A DNA stretch of 64,000 nt from Deinococcus sp. KSM4-11 (GTDB taxonomy: Bacteria > Deinococcota > Deinococci > Deinococcales > Deinococcaceae), in the NCBI RefSeq assembly GCF_004801415.1, contig NZ_SSNX01000004.1, forward strand, positions 1 through 64,000, in the 5' to 3' direction. Under the pieces are notes generated by a model. The model made no database searches and was not told the DNA's origin. It saw only the letters and a program-made list of their open reading frames with translations. Of this stretch, positions 8,913-19,448 are shown in pieces. The translations under genes and the position numbers were made by a program. Each line of letters opens with the position of its first letter. The first letter of the stretch is position 1.

Positions 8913-9479
8913 ATGAAGCTGGTGGTCGGCGTGACCGGCGGCAGCGGCATTCCCTATGCCCTGGACACCCTGCGCTCCCTGCACGCGGCCGGTGTGGAGA
9001 CGCACCTGGTCGTGTCCAGCGGGGCCAAGCGCGTGATGAGCGCCGAGGGGGGTCCCACCCTCGCCGACCTGAGCGCCCTGGCGACGCACGTCCACGACGA
9101 CCGCGACCTGGCCGCCAGCATCGCCAGCGGCTCGTACCGCACACAGGGCATGCTGATCATTCCCTGCTCGGCAGGAACGCTCGCGAAGGTCGCGCACGGC
9201 TTCGCAGACACCCTGCTGACCCGCGCGGCCCACGTGACGCTCAAGGAACGCCGGCCGCTGGTGCTGGCCCTGCGGGAAGATCCGCTGCCCAGGCCGGCCC
9301 TGCTAAACGCGCTCGCCGCGCACGACGCCGGGGCGACCATCATGACGGCCAGCCCCGGCTTCTACCACGCGCCGAAGGACGTGGCCGACCTGCTGCACTT
9401 CGTGACCGCGCGCGTGCTTGACCAGTTCGGGCTGGACACGCCGGACTTCCGTCGCTGGGACAGATCCGGGAGCCCTTGA
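8913..9479 (+). CDS. ubiX: Flavin prenyltransferase UbiX
   Basis: 188 residues. UbiX attaches a dimethylallyl group to FMN to make prenylated FMN, the cofactor of UbiD-type decarboxylases. The N-terminal VVGVTGGSGIPYALDTL is the FMN-binding start of the family. GMLIIPCSAGTLAKVAHGFADTLLTRAA and LVLALREDPL match the conserved Cys-Ser and prenyl-phosphate-binding segments, and the end has the ASPGFYHAPKDVADL block. The ATG overlaps the TGA of a five-codon mini-ORF just upstream. ispD starts on its own stop codon, so ubiX, ispD and ispE form one operon linking prenyl-group supply and use. Confidence 0.93.
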   Translation: MKLVVGVTGGSGIPYALDTLRSLHAAGVETHLVVSSGAKRVMSAEGGPTLADLSALATHVHDDRDLAASIASGSYRTQGMLIIPCSAGTLAKVAHGFADTLLTRAAHVTLKERRPLVLALREDPLPRPALLNALAAHDAGATIMTASPGFYHAPKDVADLLHFVTARVLDQFGLDTPDFRRWDRSGSP

Positions 9480-10144
9480 GAACCGTGCGCACCGCCGCCC
9501 TGATCCCCGCCGCCGGGGCCGGCACACGGCTGGGGCAGGGCCCCAAGGCCTACGTGAGCGTGAACGGCCGCAGCCTGCTCGCGCGCAGCATCGACGCGCT
9601 GCGCCCACACGTGGACGAGGTGATCGTGGCCCTACCCGCCGGTCATACCCTGCCGGAGGAAGCGGGCGTGCGCGTGATCGGCGGCGGCGCGACCCGCCAG
9701 GACACCGTCCATGCCCTGCTGCGCGCCACCACGGCCGAGGTCGTCCTGATTCACGATGCCGCCCGGCCCTTCCTGGGTGCCCAGACGATCAGGGCCCTGC
9801 TGGCCGCCGTGCCGGAGACCGGCGCCGCCACGGCCGCCCTGCCCGTCGCGGACACGCTGGTGCGCGCCACCCCCGGAGGTGAGTGGGGCATACCGGTGCT
9901 CCGCGAGGGCCTGTGGGCCGTGCAGACCCCGCAGGCCTTTCTCCGCACGCTGCTGCTCGCGGCCCACGAACTGGCCGTGGCCGATGGACACGCCGCCACC
10001 GACGATGCGGGCCTGATCGCCCGGCAGGGCGGCGCGGTCAGACTGGTGCCCGGCGACGCCCGGCTGTTCAAGGTCACCACGCCCGCGGATCTGCCCCTCG
10101 CGCAGGCGGTGGCTAGGGTGTGGGATGCTGAGGATCATGCCTGA
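9476..10144 (+). CDS. ispD: 2-C-methyl-D-erythritol 4-phosphate cytidylyltransferase IspD
   Basis: 222 residues. IspD joins CTP and methylerythritol phosphate in the non-mevalonate isoprenoid pathway. It has the CTP-binding loop IPAAGAGTRLGQGPKAY near the N-terminus, HDAARPF for the Mg/CTP site (about residues 93-99) and WAVQTPQAF and ATDDA in the second half, all family hallmarks. The start is taken as the TTG that overlaps the ubiX stop (TTGA). A GTG three codons later is also possible. It is followed by ispE, whose ATG lies inside the end of this gene. Confidence 0.92.
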   Translation: MRTVRTAALIPAAGAGTRLGQGPKAYVSVNGRSLLARSIDALRPHVDEVIVALPAGHTLPEEAGVRVIGGGATRQDTVHALLRATTAEVVLIHDAARPFLGAQTIRALLAAVPETGAATAALPVADTLVRATPGGEWGIPVLREGLWAVQTPQAFLRTLLLAAHELAVADGHAATDDAGLIARQGGAVRLVPGDARLFKVTTPADLPLAQAVARVWDAEDHA

Positions 10145-11003
10145 TGTGCCCTCCGCTGGCGCCGCCACCTACTTCGCGCCCGCCAAGGTGAACTTGGGGC
10201 TGAGCGTCCGCGCGCTGCGGGCCGACGGCTACCACGACCTCCACACCCTGCTGGTGCCGCTGCAGGTGGGCGACGACCTCAGCATTGCCCCGGCGGCCAC
10301 GCTGACGCTGGAGGTGCACGCTTCGGGGGGGCACGGTGCCGACCTGCCCACCGATGACCGGAACCTGGTGTACCGCGCGGCCCGCGCCTACCTGGACGCG
10401 GCCGCCATGACGCAGGGCGCGCACCTCACGCTGCACAAGCGCCTGCCGGTGGCGAGCGGGCTGGGTGGCGGCAGCAGCGACGCCGCCACCACCCTGATGG
10501 CCCTGGCCCGCCTGTATCCGGCGGGACTCGACCTGCACGCCCTGGCCCGGACGCTGGGAGCCGACGTGCCCTTCTTTCTGCTGGGCCGCGCGGCCGTCGC
10601 GGAGGGCACCGGCGAGATCCTGACGCCCCTGCCCGTGCCGCGCACGCCGCTGGTACTCGTGAATCCCGGCGTGGAGGTCAGTGCCCGCGACGCGTACCTC
10701 TGGCTGGATGCCGAGGAGACCACCACCCCGCCGCTGGACATCGACGAGGTGCTCGCCACGCTCGCCGACGGGCGGCCCGTGCCGTACCCGAACGCGCTTC
10801 AGGAACCGGTCGCGGCCCGTCACGCGCCCATCCGGGAGGCGCTCCAGGCCCTGACGGACGTGGGCCTGCGGTCGCCGCTGATGAGTGGGTCGGGCAGCAC
10901 CTGCTTTGCCCTGGCGGCCAGCGAGGACGCCGCGCACGCGGCCGCGCAGGCCATCGCGGCGGGTCACCCGGACTGGTGGGTTCAGGCCACCTGTACGCTG
11001 TAA
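10125..11003 (+). CDS. ispE: 4-diphosphocytidyl-2-C-methyl-D-erythritol kinase IspE
   Basis: 292 residues. This GHMP kinase phosphorylates the IspD product. Motifs in order are APAKVNLGLSV with the substrate-binding lysine, DGYHDLHTLLVPL, the ATP loop LPVASGLGGGSSDAAT (about residues 108-123) and the C-terminal MSGSGSTCFAL. The frame opens at 10125, 20 bases inside ispD. A second ATG at 10137 is an equally good start. It completes an ubiX-ispD-ispE group. The TAA at 11001 begins a TAAACT that could be a -10 for downstream transcription. Confidence 0.93.
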   Translation: MLRIMPDVPSAGAATYFAPAKVNLGLSVRALRADGYHDLHTLLVPLQVGDDLSIAPAATLTLEVHASGGHGADLPTDDRNLVYRAARAYLDAAAMTQGAHLTLHKRLPVASGLGGGSSDAATTLMALARLYPAGLDLHALARTLGADVPFFLLGRAAVAEGTGEILTPLPVPRTPLVLVNPGVEVSARDAYLWLDAEETTTPPLDIDEVLATLADGRPVPYPNALQEPVAARHAPIREALQALTDVGLRSPLMSGSGSTCFALAASEDAAHAAAQAIAAGHPDWWVQATCTL

Positions 11004-11186
11004 ACTGCTCCTGCCCGACCATGTCACGCCCATCCGCCGCGTCCTCGCCGTGCAGGTGCGCCCTGACCGGCCCGCTGAACTGGTCGACGTGCGGGACTGA
11101 CTTCATGTGCAGTTCCGCGGAGTGGGATAGAACGGTGCGTGCGGGTTTCCCCCCATCATGAATGACGTGACGCTCAGGAGGGTGGC

Positions 11187-12668
11187 TTGAAACGAGACGG
11201 ATTCGTGCTGATCGCGGTGCTCTCCATGGCCGTCCTGGTCGTGATGCTGCTGGTCGTGGCGTCCACCTTCGCCGTGTCGGCCCGGCAGTCCGTGGCGGCC
11301 GAAGCGCAGAAGATCCCCGCGTTCTACGCCGCGAACGCTGGCCTGGAACGCGCCGTGGCCCGCATCGACGCCTACCTGGGCGCGAGCGGCAGCCGCTACG
11401 TGAACAGTCGCCCGGACGTCGTGGCCAACGAGGTGGCGAATGTCCTGCACCTCAGTGATCTGACCTCGGGTGCGGAACTGCCCGGTGGTGCGTTCGCTGT
11501 GCACGGCACCGCCGACGGCGGCAGTGTCGATCTCGTGTCGGTGGGAAATGCCCCCAGCGGCGCGAGCCGGTCGATCTCCCTGAAGTACGACGTCTATTAC
11601 ATCCTCAAGACGCTCTCGAACGCCGCCGTGAACACCACCGGGCGTCTGGTCAGCAGCGACCGGCTGGTCGAGGGCAACCCGGCCGCGCCCGTCTCCTCCA
11701 CGCCTTTCACGATCAGCTGCCGCTCGACGTGCCAGCCCACCGGCACAACTCCCGTCACGTACACTGTGGGCGTCCGCAGCGGCCCCCTGCCCGACGTCGG
11801 GGACGTCGTGACACTGGCGTCGCAGCCGGCCACGGATCTGGCCTTCAAGGTGCGGCATGTCGACGCCTTGGCCCACACCGTCGATCTGGCCGCGCTGGAC
11901 AGCTCGAACACCGCCCTGTCCGACGGTCTGAGCCTCACCCAGACCGCGCGTGGTGCCGCGCTGCTCACCTCGGCCGCGGGCGGCCTGCCCGTGGGGGGCA
12001 TGGACTGTCAGGCCTACGCCTGCGGTGAACTCGACGTGCGCGCGGATCGGCTGTTCACGGAGACCTTCGGCATCGGCAAGCCGACCTTCGGCGGCGAGAT
12101 CGGCGCGCATTACGACGCGGACGCGTGCAGCGGCGTGGTGCGCTGGATCGACCTGCCGGAGAGCCCCGCCCCCACCCTCACCCTGAGCGACTGCCCGACG
12201 GCCCGGATCGTGGTCGTGCGGGCGCCTGCCCTGGCCGACGTCCCCGGCGGCGCGCCGGTGAACATCACCGTGACCCTCGCCCCGGGCAGCGTGTTTCACG
12301 GCCTGCTGTACGTGATCGGGACGCACGACCTGAGCGCCAGTTCGGCCAGCGACCACCTGCCCACCGGCCCCGGCTCGAACGTCACCCTGAGTGCCACGGA
12401 CGGGTCCTTCGTGGGCAGCGTGCTCGTCGAGAATGCCGTGACGGACGCGCTGAACGCCGCCCGCACGACCACCCTGAGCGGCACGACCACCGCGCCCCCC
12501 GCCGCCAACCGCTGTGCCACGCCCAGCGGAGCGACGGGCGCGTCCACCTTCTGCTACGACCGCAGCATCCTGAGCAGCCTGCTCAGCGGGCTGAACGCGG
12601 CCCTGCCCGAGTCCGCGAAACCCAGGGTGGCGGTCGCCCGGTATTCGTGGGCGGAGAACGGCCATTGA
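11187..12668 (+). CDS. PilX-like minor pilin / pilus assembly protein
   Basis: 493 residues, first of four pseudopilin-type genes. The N-terminus MKRDGFVLIAVLSMAVLVVMLLVVAS is a short basic leader followed by a hydrophobic helix, then AAEAQKIPAFYAANAGLERAVARI, the conserved PilX_N stretch. The rest is a large beta-rich, Ser/Thr-rich exported domain with cysteine pairs. No consensus E+5 is present in the helix, as usual for PilX/GspK-type tip subunits. The start is TTG with AGGAGGG 6-7 nt upstream. Its stop overlaps the next start. It is probably part of a type IV pilus or competence pseudopilus, since DNA uptake is known in the genus. Confidence 0.82.
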   Translation: MKRDGFVLIAVLSMAVLVVMLLVVASTFAVSARQSVAAEAQKIPAFYAANAGLERAVARIDAYLGASGSRYVNSRPDVVANEVANVLHLSDLTSGAELPGGAFAVHGTADGGSVDLVSVGNAPSGASRSISLKYDVYYILKTLSNAAVNTTGRLVSSDRLVEGNPAAPVSSTPFTISCRSTCQPTGTTPVTYTVGVRSGPLPDVGDVVTLASQPATDLAFKVRHVDALAHTVDLAALDSSNTALSDGLSLTQTARGAALLTSAAGGLPVGGMDCQAYACGELDVRADRLFTETFGIGKPTFGGEIGAHYDADACSGVVRWIDLPESPAPTLTLSDCPTARIVVVRAPALADVPGGAPVNITVTLAPGSVFHGLLYVIGTHDLSASSASDHLPTGPGSNVTLSATDGSFVGSVLVENAVTDALNAARTTTLSGTTTAPPAANRCATPSGATGASTFCYDRSILSSLLSGLNAALPESAKPRVAVARYSWAENGH

Positions 12669-13144
12669 CGCGCCCCCGCGCCATGGGCCACGGCGGCGTG
12701 ACCCTGCTGGAACTGCTGATGGTGCTGGCCATCATCGGCATCCTGGCGGCCCTCGGAATCAGCTCCTACCTGCGCTGGGCGCAGCGGGCGCAGGTCGACG
12801 CGGCCGTGGCCGAGGTGCAGCGGATCGTCACGCAGGCCAAGGCCCGGGTGCGCACCACCAACCAGGACATCACCCTGAGGGTGGACACGGCGGCCCGCAC
12901 GATCACGCTCATTCAGGCCGCTGGCTACAGCGCGGTCTTCCCGGTGGGGGCCAGCAGCCTGGGCCTGTGCCAGCGCACGGTGGTGGGCGGGAGCGAGACC
13001 TGCACGGCCACCACCACGGTCACCCTGAAGGCCCCCTTCGGCACGCTCGCCACGGACCTGCTGTTCACCGTCAGCCTGCCCAGCGTGAGCCGTGACGCGT
13101 ACCTGCTCGGCCCCACGGCCCTGCTGAAGGTGGTCACCCCGTGA
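12665..13144 (+). CDS. Type IV pilin-like (GspH/FimT-type) pseudopilin
   Basis: 159 residues. The prepilin signal MTRPRAMGHGG is followed by VTLLELLMVLAIIGILAALG: cleavage would be after glycine, with glutamate at mature +5 and the canonical hydrophobic helix. The C-terminal domain is short and beta-rich with a Cys pair (LGLCQR...SETCTA). The start is the TTG overlapping the previous stop, preceded by GGAG at eight bases. An ATG 18 bases downstream would leave a five-residue leader. Prepilin peptidase processing is implied by the motif. Second gene of the pseudopilin operon. Confidence 0.86.
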   Translation: MTRPRAMGHGGVTLLELLMVLAIIGILAALGISSYLRWAQRAQVDAAVAEVQRIVTQAKARVRTTNQDITLRVDTAARTITLIQAAGYSAVFPVGASSLGLCQRTVVGGSETCTATTTVTLKAPFGTLATDLLFTVSLPSVSRDAYLLGPTALLKVVTP

Positions 13145-13623
13145 CGACCCGTTCCCACGTGCGGGGCCTGACGCTGGTGGAGGTGCTGGTCGCCATCGCC
13201 ATCCTGGCCATCGTGATCGCCCTGTCGGCGGCGATCATCACGTCCCTGACCACCAACAGCCACTCGCGCACCCGGCTTGGCGTGAACCAGGCCGCGCAGC
13301 AGTACATCGAGGTCATGACCCGTGACTGGCTCGACCCGCACCGCTTCGGCACGGTCAGCGCTTCGTCCCCCCGGCCCGCCACGCTCGGCGGCTACACCTG
13401 GGAAGTCACGGCCTGCGAGGTCACGGTGCCCACCGACACGGCGGCCACCAGCGCCTTCCCCTGCGCCGCGCCTCCCCAGACGGTCACCTTCACGGAGAGC
13501 ACGGCGGCCGCCGCCACCCTCACTCCCTCGCCCGCCGCGAACTTCATGCGCCTGACGGTCACCTATAGCCCCACCGGCAGCGGGCAGCCTCTGACGACCA
13601 GCACGGAATTCTCCCGCCGATGA
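13141..13623 (+). CDS. PilV-like minor pseudopilin
   Basis: 160 residues. The N-terminus MTTRSHVRG is followed by LTLVEVLVAIAILAIVIALSAAII, a class III prepilin signal with cleavage after glycine and Glu at +5. The remainder is a Thr/Ala-rich exported domain with two cysteines. The start is GTG within GTGA, overlapping the stop of the preceding gene, and AAGGTGG lies upstream. It is a minor subunit of the same pilus or pseudopilus and probably helps start fibre assembly. Confidence 0.85.
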   Translation: MTTRSHVRGLTLVEVLVAIAILAIVIALSAAIITSLTTNSHSRTRLGVNQAAQQYIEVMTRDWLDPHRFGTVSASSPRPATLGGYTWEVTACEVTVPTDTAATSAFPCAAPPQTVTFTESTAAAATLTPSPAANFMRLTVTYSPTGSGQPLTTSTEFSRR

Positions 13624-14288
13624 ACCGCGTCGCGGCCTTCACGCTCATCGAACTGCTGGTCGCCATGGCCATCGGCGTGCTGATCCTGGGCCTGGTCTTC
13701 GCACTCGTGCAGAGCACCAGCCATGTCACTCAGCAGAGCGTGAGCACCTCCGCCGGGATCGAGCACCTGCAACAGACCTCGAACGTCGTGGCCGACGACG
13801 TGCGCCGCGCCTACACGCTGCTGCCCCCCGGCCAGGCCGCTCCGGTGGGAACCGACGCCACGGGAGCGCCCGCAGTCGCCGGCCCGGATCTGCTGGCCCT
13901 GGTCGTCCCGGCGGATCCGGGCGGCTCCTGTACCACCGCCTTCGAGTACATCGTGTATTACGTCGTGCTGCGCAGCAGCGTCACCAGCGGCAGCGTGTGG
14001 TCCACCCTGCCCACGGATCCGGCCAACGCCGACAAGCGCGTCCTGATGCAGTACCGGGCCTGCACGCCCGGCGGCACCCTGCCGAGCGCCGCGCCAGCCG
14101 GCGGCCTTGTCCGGGTCGTGGCCGACCTGCTCGGCACCGCGACCTTCGACACCTGCTGTGAGACCGCCGTCGATCACGCCCGGCAGGTGACGCTCACCCT
14201 GGCCGCCGCGCAGACCATCGGGAACCAGACGGTGACATCCCGAACGATCACCACCGTGGCCGTCTCCCGTAACGTCCCGTCCAAGTAA
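13620..14288 (+). CDS. PilW-like minor pseudopilin
   Basis: 222 residues, last of the four pseudopilin genes. MNRVAA then FTLIELLVAMAIGVLILGLVFALV is a textbook prepilin N-terminus with alanine rather than glycine at the -1 position and Glu at +5. The exported domain has a region typical of PilW (RRAYTLLPPG..., STAFEYIVYYV) and several cysteines. It overlaps pilV-like by four bases (ATGA). An imperfect hairpin follows at about 14289-14312 and may end the operon. Confidence 0.84.
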   Translation: MNRVAAFTLIELLVAMAIGVLILGLVFALVQSTSHVTQQSVSTSAGIEHLQQTSNVVADDVRRAYTLLPPGQAAPVGTDATGAPAVAGPDLLALVVPADPGGSCTTAFEYIVYYVVLRSSVTSGSVWSTLPTDPANADKRVLMQYRACTPGGTLPSAAPAGGLVRVVADLLGTATFDTCCETAVDHARQVTLTLAAAQTIGNQTVTSRTITTVAVSRNVPSK

Positions 14289-14519
14289 CCCCCTGTGGCG
14301 GCGTCCACCTGGGGTGATCCCTAGCCGGGTCGTGGGAAAGGGCCGCTGGGCGCGCCGAATCCTGACCGCATGCGGCCCGGCGGGGGTCTTTAGCTTTCGG
14401 TGGGGTAAGGGGCGGGTAAGTTGACAGTCCCTACGGTGTCCTCAAGGCCAGCGGTTGTGCTGGCGGGCTGCCCGGACTGTTCGTCACGCTACGTCCGGGT
14501 GACCGGGAGTGCGCTGCTC

Positions 14520-14894
14520 ATGACGCTATTGGATCCTCCAGACCACGACAACGGGTACCTCTTCGTGCAGGCGGTGGAGTTCCCGCAGGTGCTGGCCCTG
14601 CCGCAGCGCCAGTCCGTGCCGGGGGGCGACGTACTCACCTTTCGCTTCTCGAACGGCTACGGCGCGGTGGTGACGCGGGCCCTGGGCGTGGCGCTGGAGT
14701 CGGCCTTCGAGTTCGGGGTGCTGGACTGCACCCTGGCGGAACCGAGGTTGACGGTGCAGCCGGGCGTGTGTGCGTCGGTGGTGCAGGGCGCGTCGTACGA
14801 GCAGGTGGCGGCGCTGCTGCCCCTCGCCGAGACGCTGCCGCTGCACCCGGCGTGGCAGCACTCGCTGATGTCGCTGGAGGACGAGGAGTTCTAG
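14520..14894 (+). CDS. Conserved-looking hypothetical protein, 124 aa
   Basis: I do not recognise this protein. The readable core is MTLLDPPDHDNGYLFVQAVEFP, then a beta-rich stretch with FRFSNGYGAVVTRALG, and an acidic end (SLEDEEF). There is no signal peptide, membrane segment or known motif. The frame is open from 14421, but that upstream TTG is the first half of a TTGACA and gives an unconvincing leader, so I take the ATG at 14520. It stands alone between the pseudopilin operon and the acylase gene, on the same strand. Confidence 0.6.
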   Translation: MTLLDPPDHDNGYLFVQAVEFPQVLALPQRQSVPGGDVLTFRFSNGYGAVVTRALGVALESAFEFGVLDCTLAEPRLTVQPGVCASVVQGASYEQVAALLPLAETLPLHPAWQHSLMSLEDEEF

Positions 14895-14994
14895 CGTCAG
14901 CGTGAAGTCCAGGGGCCGCCGGGATGCACCCGGGCGGCCCCGTTTGCTGGAGCCGCCGCTATATTGAACCCAGTCCAATTGGCTGGAGGTTCGA

Positions 14995-17373
<2,379 letters not shown>

Positions 17374-17532
17374 AGCCGTCATTTGGCAGGAGACGAGGAC
17401 ACCCCGCGGCGGCCTTCTGAACCCCCCCGGCTCACCCGGATCATCCCGCCCGCCAGAAGTTCCCGCTCTCGGCGGATCGGGCTGACCCACACGGCGGCCG
17501 CTCGCCCTGCTTTTGCCCATCCTTTCAGGGGC

Positions 17533-17538
17533 TAGACT
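17533..17538 (+). promoter_or_regulatory. -10 box (TAGACT) for leaderless ddrA-like gene
   Basis: TAGACT ends 6 nt before the ATG at 17545, giving a start of transcription at or beside the start codon. There is no ribosome site and no palindromic radiation-response motif in the 170-bp gap upstream. Confidence 0.5.
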
Positions 17539-17544
17539 GCCGGC

Positions 17545-18144
17545 ATGGCCGAACTTGACCGCGTGCGCGAGGCCCTGCGCGCCAGCATGACCTCCTGGGC
17601 GACCCTGGAAGTGCGGGGCGACCAGGCCCGCGTGATCCCCGCCCCGGACGTGGACGCCCTGGCCGCCCACCTCGAACGCCTCGATCCGCAGTGGGAACTC
17701 GCGTGGGCCTGCGACAGCGTGCAGCCGCCCGTGGTGCGGGCCCGCCTGACCCTGCACGGCACCCACCGCGAGGGCCTCGCCACGGCCCACACCCTGCACG
17801 ACGCCAAACTGGCCGCCCTGGCCGACGCCGCCCGCACCTACGGCGTGGCGCCCGCCGGCGAGCCCGCGTGGGTGGAATACGACCCGGATGACGGCGCGAA
17901 CACTACGGATCTCGACGCCGAGGCGCCCCTGCCCGCCGACACGGCGCCGCGCGCCCTGCCGCCCGAACCGCCCCGCGACCCGCAGATGGAAAAAGCCCGC
18001 CGGCACATCGAAGACCTGCTCGAGCAGCTCAAGGTGGCCGGTCGGGGTGGCGACGCCGCCCGCATCCTGATGCGCGGGTACGGCGAGACGCTCGACGAGA
18101 GCCGCGCCATCTACAAGGAACTCCAGGCGCTGCTCAAAGGCTGA
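17545..18144 (+). CDS. DdrA/Rad52-like single-strand DNA-binding protein (tentative)
   Basis: 199 residues. DdrA of Deinococcus binds and protects 3' single-stranded DNA ends and belongs to the Rad52 superfamily. The pattern here fits it segment by segment: VDALAAHLERLDPQWELAWAC, then a beta strand VRARLTLHGTHREGL, then LHDAKLAALADAARTYGVAP (the position of the AAASDALKRAA.FG helix), then AWVEYD. After an acidic proline-rich linker (about residues 110-148) comes a helical tail ending ESRAIYKELQALLKG, like the DdrA C-terminus. Sequence identity is low by eye, so this is a family-level inference. It appears leaderless. Confidence 0.6.
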   Translation: MAELDRVREALRASMTSWATLEVRGDQARVIPAPDVDALAAHLERLDPQWELAWACDSVQPPVVRARLTLHGTHREGLATAHTLHDAKLAALADAARTYGVAPAGEPAWVEYDPDDGANTTDLDAEAPLPADTAPRALPPEPPRDPQMEKARRHIEDLLEQLKVAGRGGDAARILMRGYGETLDESRAIYKELQALLKG

Positions 18145-18272
18145 AACGAACTCCGATGCTCGCCTGCGGCCCGTGGTCGGGAGTCCGGACGTGGAACAAA
18201 ATGCAGGCTTCGCTGAGACTTGGGACTCCTGCGGCCTCCCGGTGAACCCTTCCCAGCGTTCCACCAGCCGGA

Positions 18273-18278
18273 TACACT
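18273..18278 (+). promoter_or_regulatory. -10 box (TACACT) for leaderless metallophosphoesterase gene
   Basis: TACACT ends 9 nt before the ATG at 18288, again consistent with a leaderless transcript. No clear -35. Confidence 0.45.
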
Positions 18279-18287
18279 GGCGGGCGA

Positions 18288-19049
18288 ATGCACAAGTTTC
18301 TGGCGTTCGGCGACGTGCATGCCGACTTCGATACCCTGTGGGCCGCCCTGCGCGCGGCCAGTTGCGCTGACGGCTCCCTTCAGCCCACGCCGCCTGTGCT
18401 GGCCGGCCTGTTCCAGGTCATCCTGATCGGCGACCTCGTTCATCCCAAGAACGAGCGCGAGTACGCCCGGCTGGCCGGCGTGGCCCGCTTCGACCCGAAA
18501 GACCCGGATCACCTCTTCCTCGCGGCGCGTGAGCAGGTCAAGCAACTTGAGGTGCTCAAGGCCTACCAGGAGGCCGCGCCGCACGCCGTGCACATCATCC
18601 TTGGAAACCACGACGATGCCGTCCTGAATGCCACCTACGTCCTCGGCACCAGTGGCGGCATCGTGCACAACGAATTCGACCCGGAGCATGGCGGCCTGAT
18701 GCTCCCGGATCACCTGCGCCTGTGGATGCAGACCTTCCCCCGCGAGATTCGCGTCGGCAACCTGCAGTTCGCGCACGTGTCCCCCCTGCCCGCCCACAGC
18801 CACTACGACGACCTGTTCTACGCGGATCACAGCCCCAAGCGCTGGTTCCACGAGACGCCCGAATACGTCGACATGGCGGGCCTGAGCTTCGGCGTCTACG
18901 GCCACACCCAGATCGACGACGGCATCCTGATCGACGAGGAACACCGCCTCGCCATGATCGATGCCCTGCACGCCCGCGAGTACCTTGAGCTCCTCGTCGA
19001 GCCCAGCGTGGACCTGCCCCTGCAGAGTGTCCGTGCCGTGCCCTTCTGA
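18288..19049 (+). CDS. Calcineurin-like metallophosphoesterase
   Basis: 253 residues, cytoplasmic. The metal-binding motifs of the family are all present: GDVHAD at residues 8-13, GDLVHP (about 47-52), GNHDD (about 105-109), a histidine in FAHVSP (about 160) and GHTQ (about 205). Such enzymes hydrolyse phosphomonoesters or phosphodiesters, with substrates from nucleotides to protein phosphates. Relatives with this layout include serine/threonine-phosphatase-like and diadenosine-tetraphosphatase-like proteins, so the substrate is open. It stands alone, just before the tRNA genes. Confidence 0.85.
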   Translation: MHKFLAFGDVHADFDTLWAALRAASCADGSLQPTPPVLAGLFQVILIGDLVHPKNEREYARLAGVARFDPKDPDHLFLAAREQVKQLEVLKAYQEAAPHAVHIILGNHDDAVLNATYVLGTSGGIVHNEFDPEHGGLMLPDHLRLWMQTFPREIRVGNLQFAHVSPLPAHSHYDDLFYADHSPKRWFHETPEYVDMAGLSFGVYGHTQIDDGILIDEEHRLAMIDALHAREYLELLVEPSVDLPLQSVRAVPF

Positions 19050-19075
19050 GCAGACATCATCTGCGCACCTGCGCA

Positions 19076-19104
19076 TTGACAAGACCGGGAAGCGCGGCTA
19101 TCCT
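19076..19104 (+). promoter_or_regulatory. Strong promoter of the tRNA-Asp/tRNA-Phe operon
   Basis: TTGACA (19076-19081), a 17-bp spacer, and TATCCT (19099-19104), with the first tRNA 43 nt downstream. It is a perfect -35 with optimal spacing, and both tRNAs follow without another promoter. Confidence 0.8.
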
Positions 19105-19147
19105 TAACCCCGCTGCTTTTTCGGCAGCGAATCACAATCACCAGCAC

Positions 19148-19223
<76 letters not shown>

Positions 19224-19245
19224 CACCCTCCCCGATAGGGGAGCA

Positions 19246-19322
<77 letters not shown>

Positions 19323-19324
19323 AG

Positions 19325-19347
19325 AAACTCCGTCTAGTGCGGAGTTT
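19325..19347 (+). terminator. Rho-independent terminator of tRNA operon
   Basis: AAACTCCG (19325-19332) pairs with CGGAGTTT (19340-19347), followed by more T residues (TTT then CATTTAT), three bases after the tRNA-Phe CCA. Confidence 0.9.
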
Positions 19348-19448
19348 TTTCATTTATCACAGCAGAGTGGAGTCGCCGAAAAGTCTCCGCCGTATTAGGC
19401 TAACCCCCAACGACTCCGTCTGTAAAGGTAGTTGCACTCAGCTGTTAG

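Noticed and set aside
14421..14519. TTG start extending the 124-aa hypothetical protein
   Set aside because: The TTG begins a TTGACA box, and the added residues do not look like part of the protein. The ATG at 14520 was preferred, though the start remains uncertain.
17374..17544. Radiation/desiccation response motif before the DdrA-like gene
   Set aside because: The known 17-bp palindrome (TTATG...CATAA type) is not present there or elsewhere that I could see.
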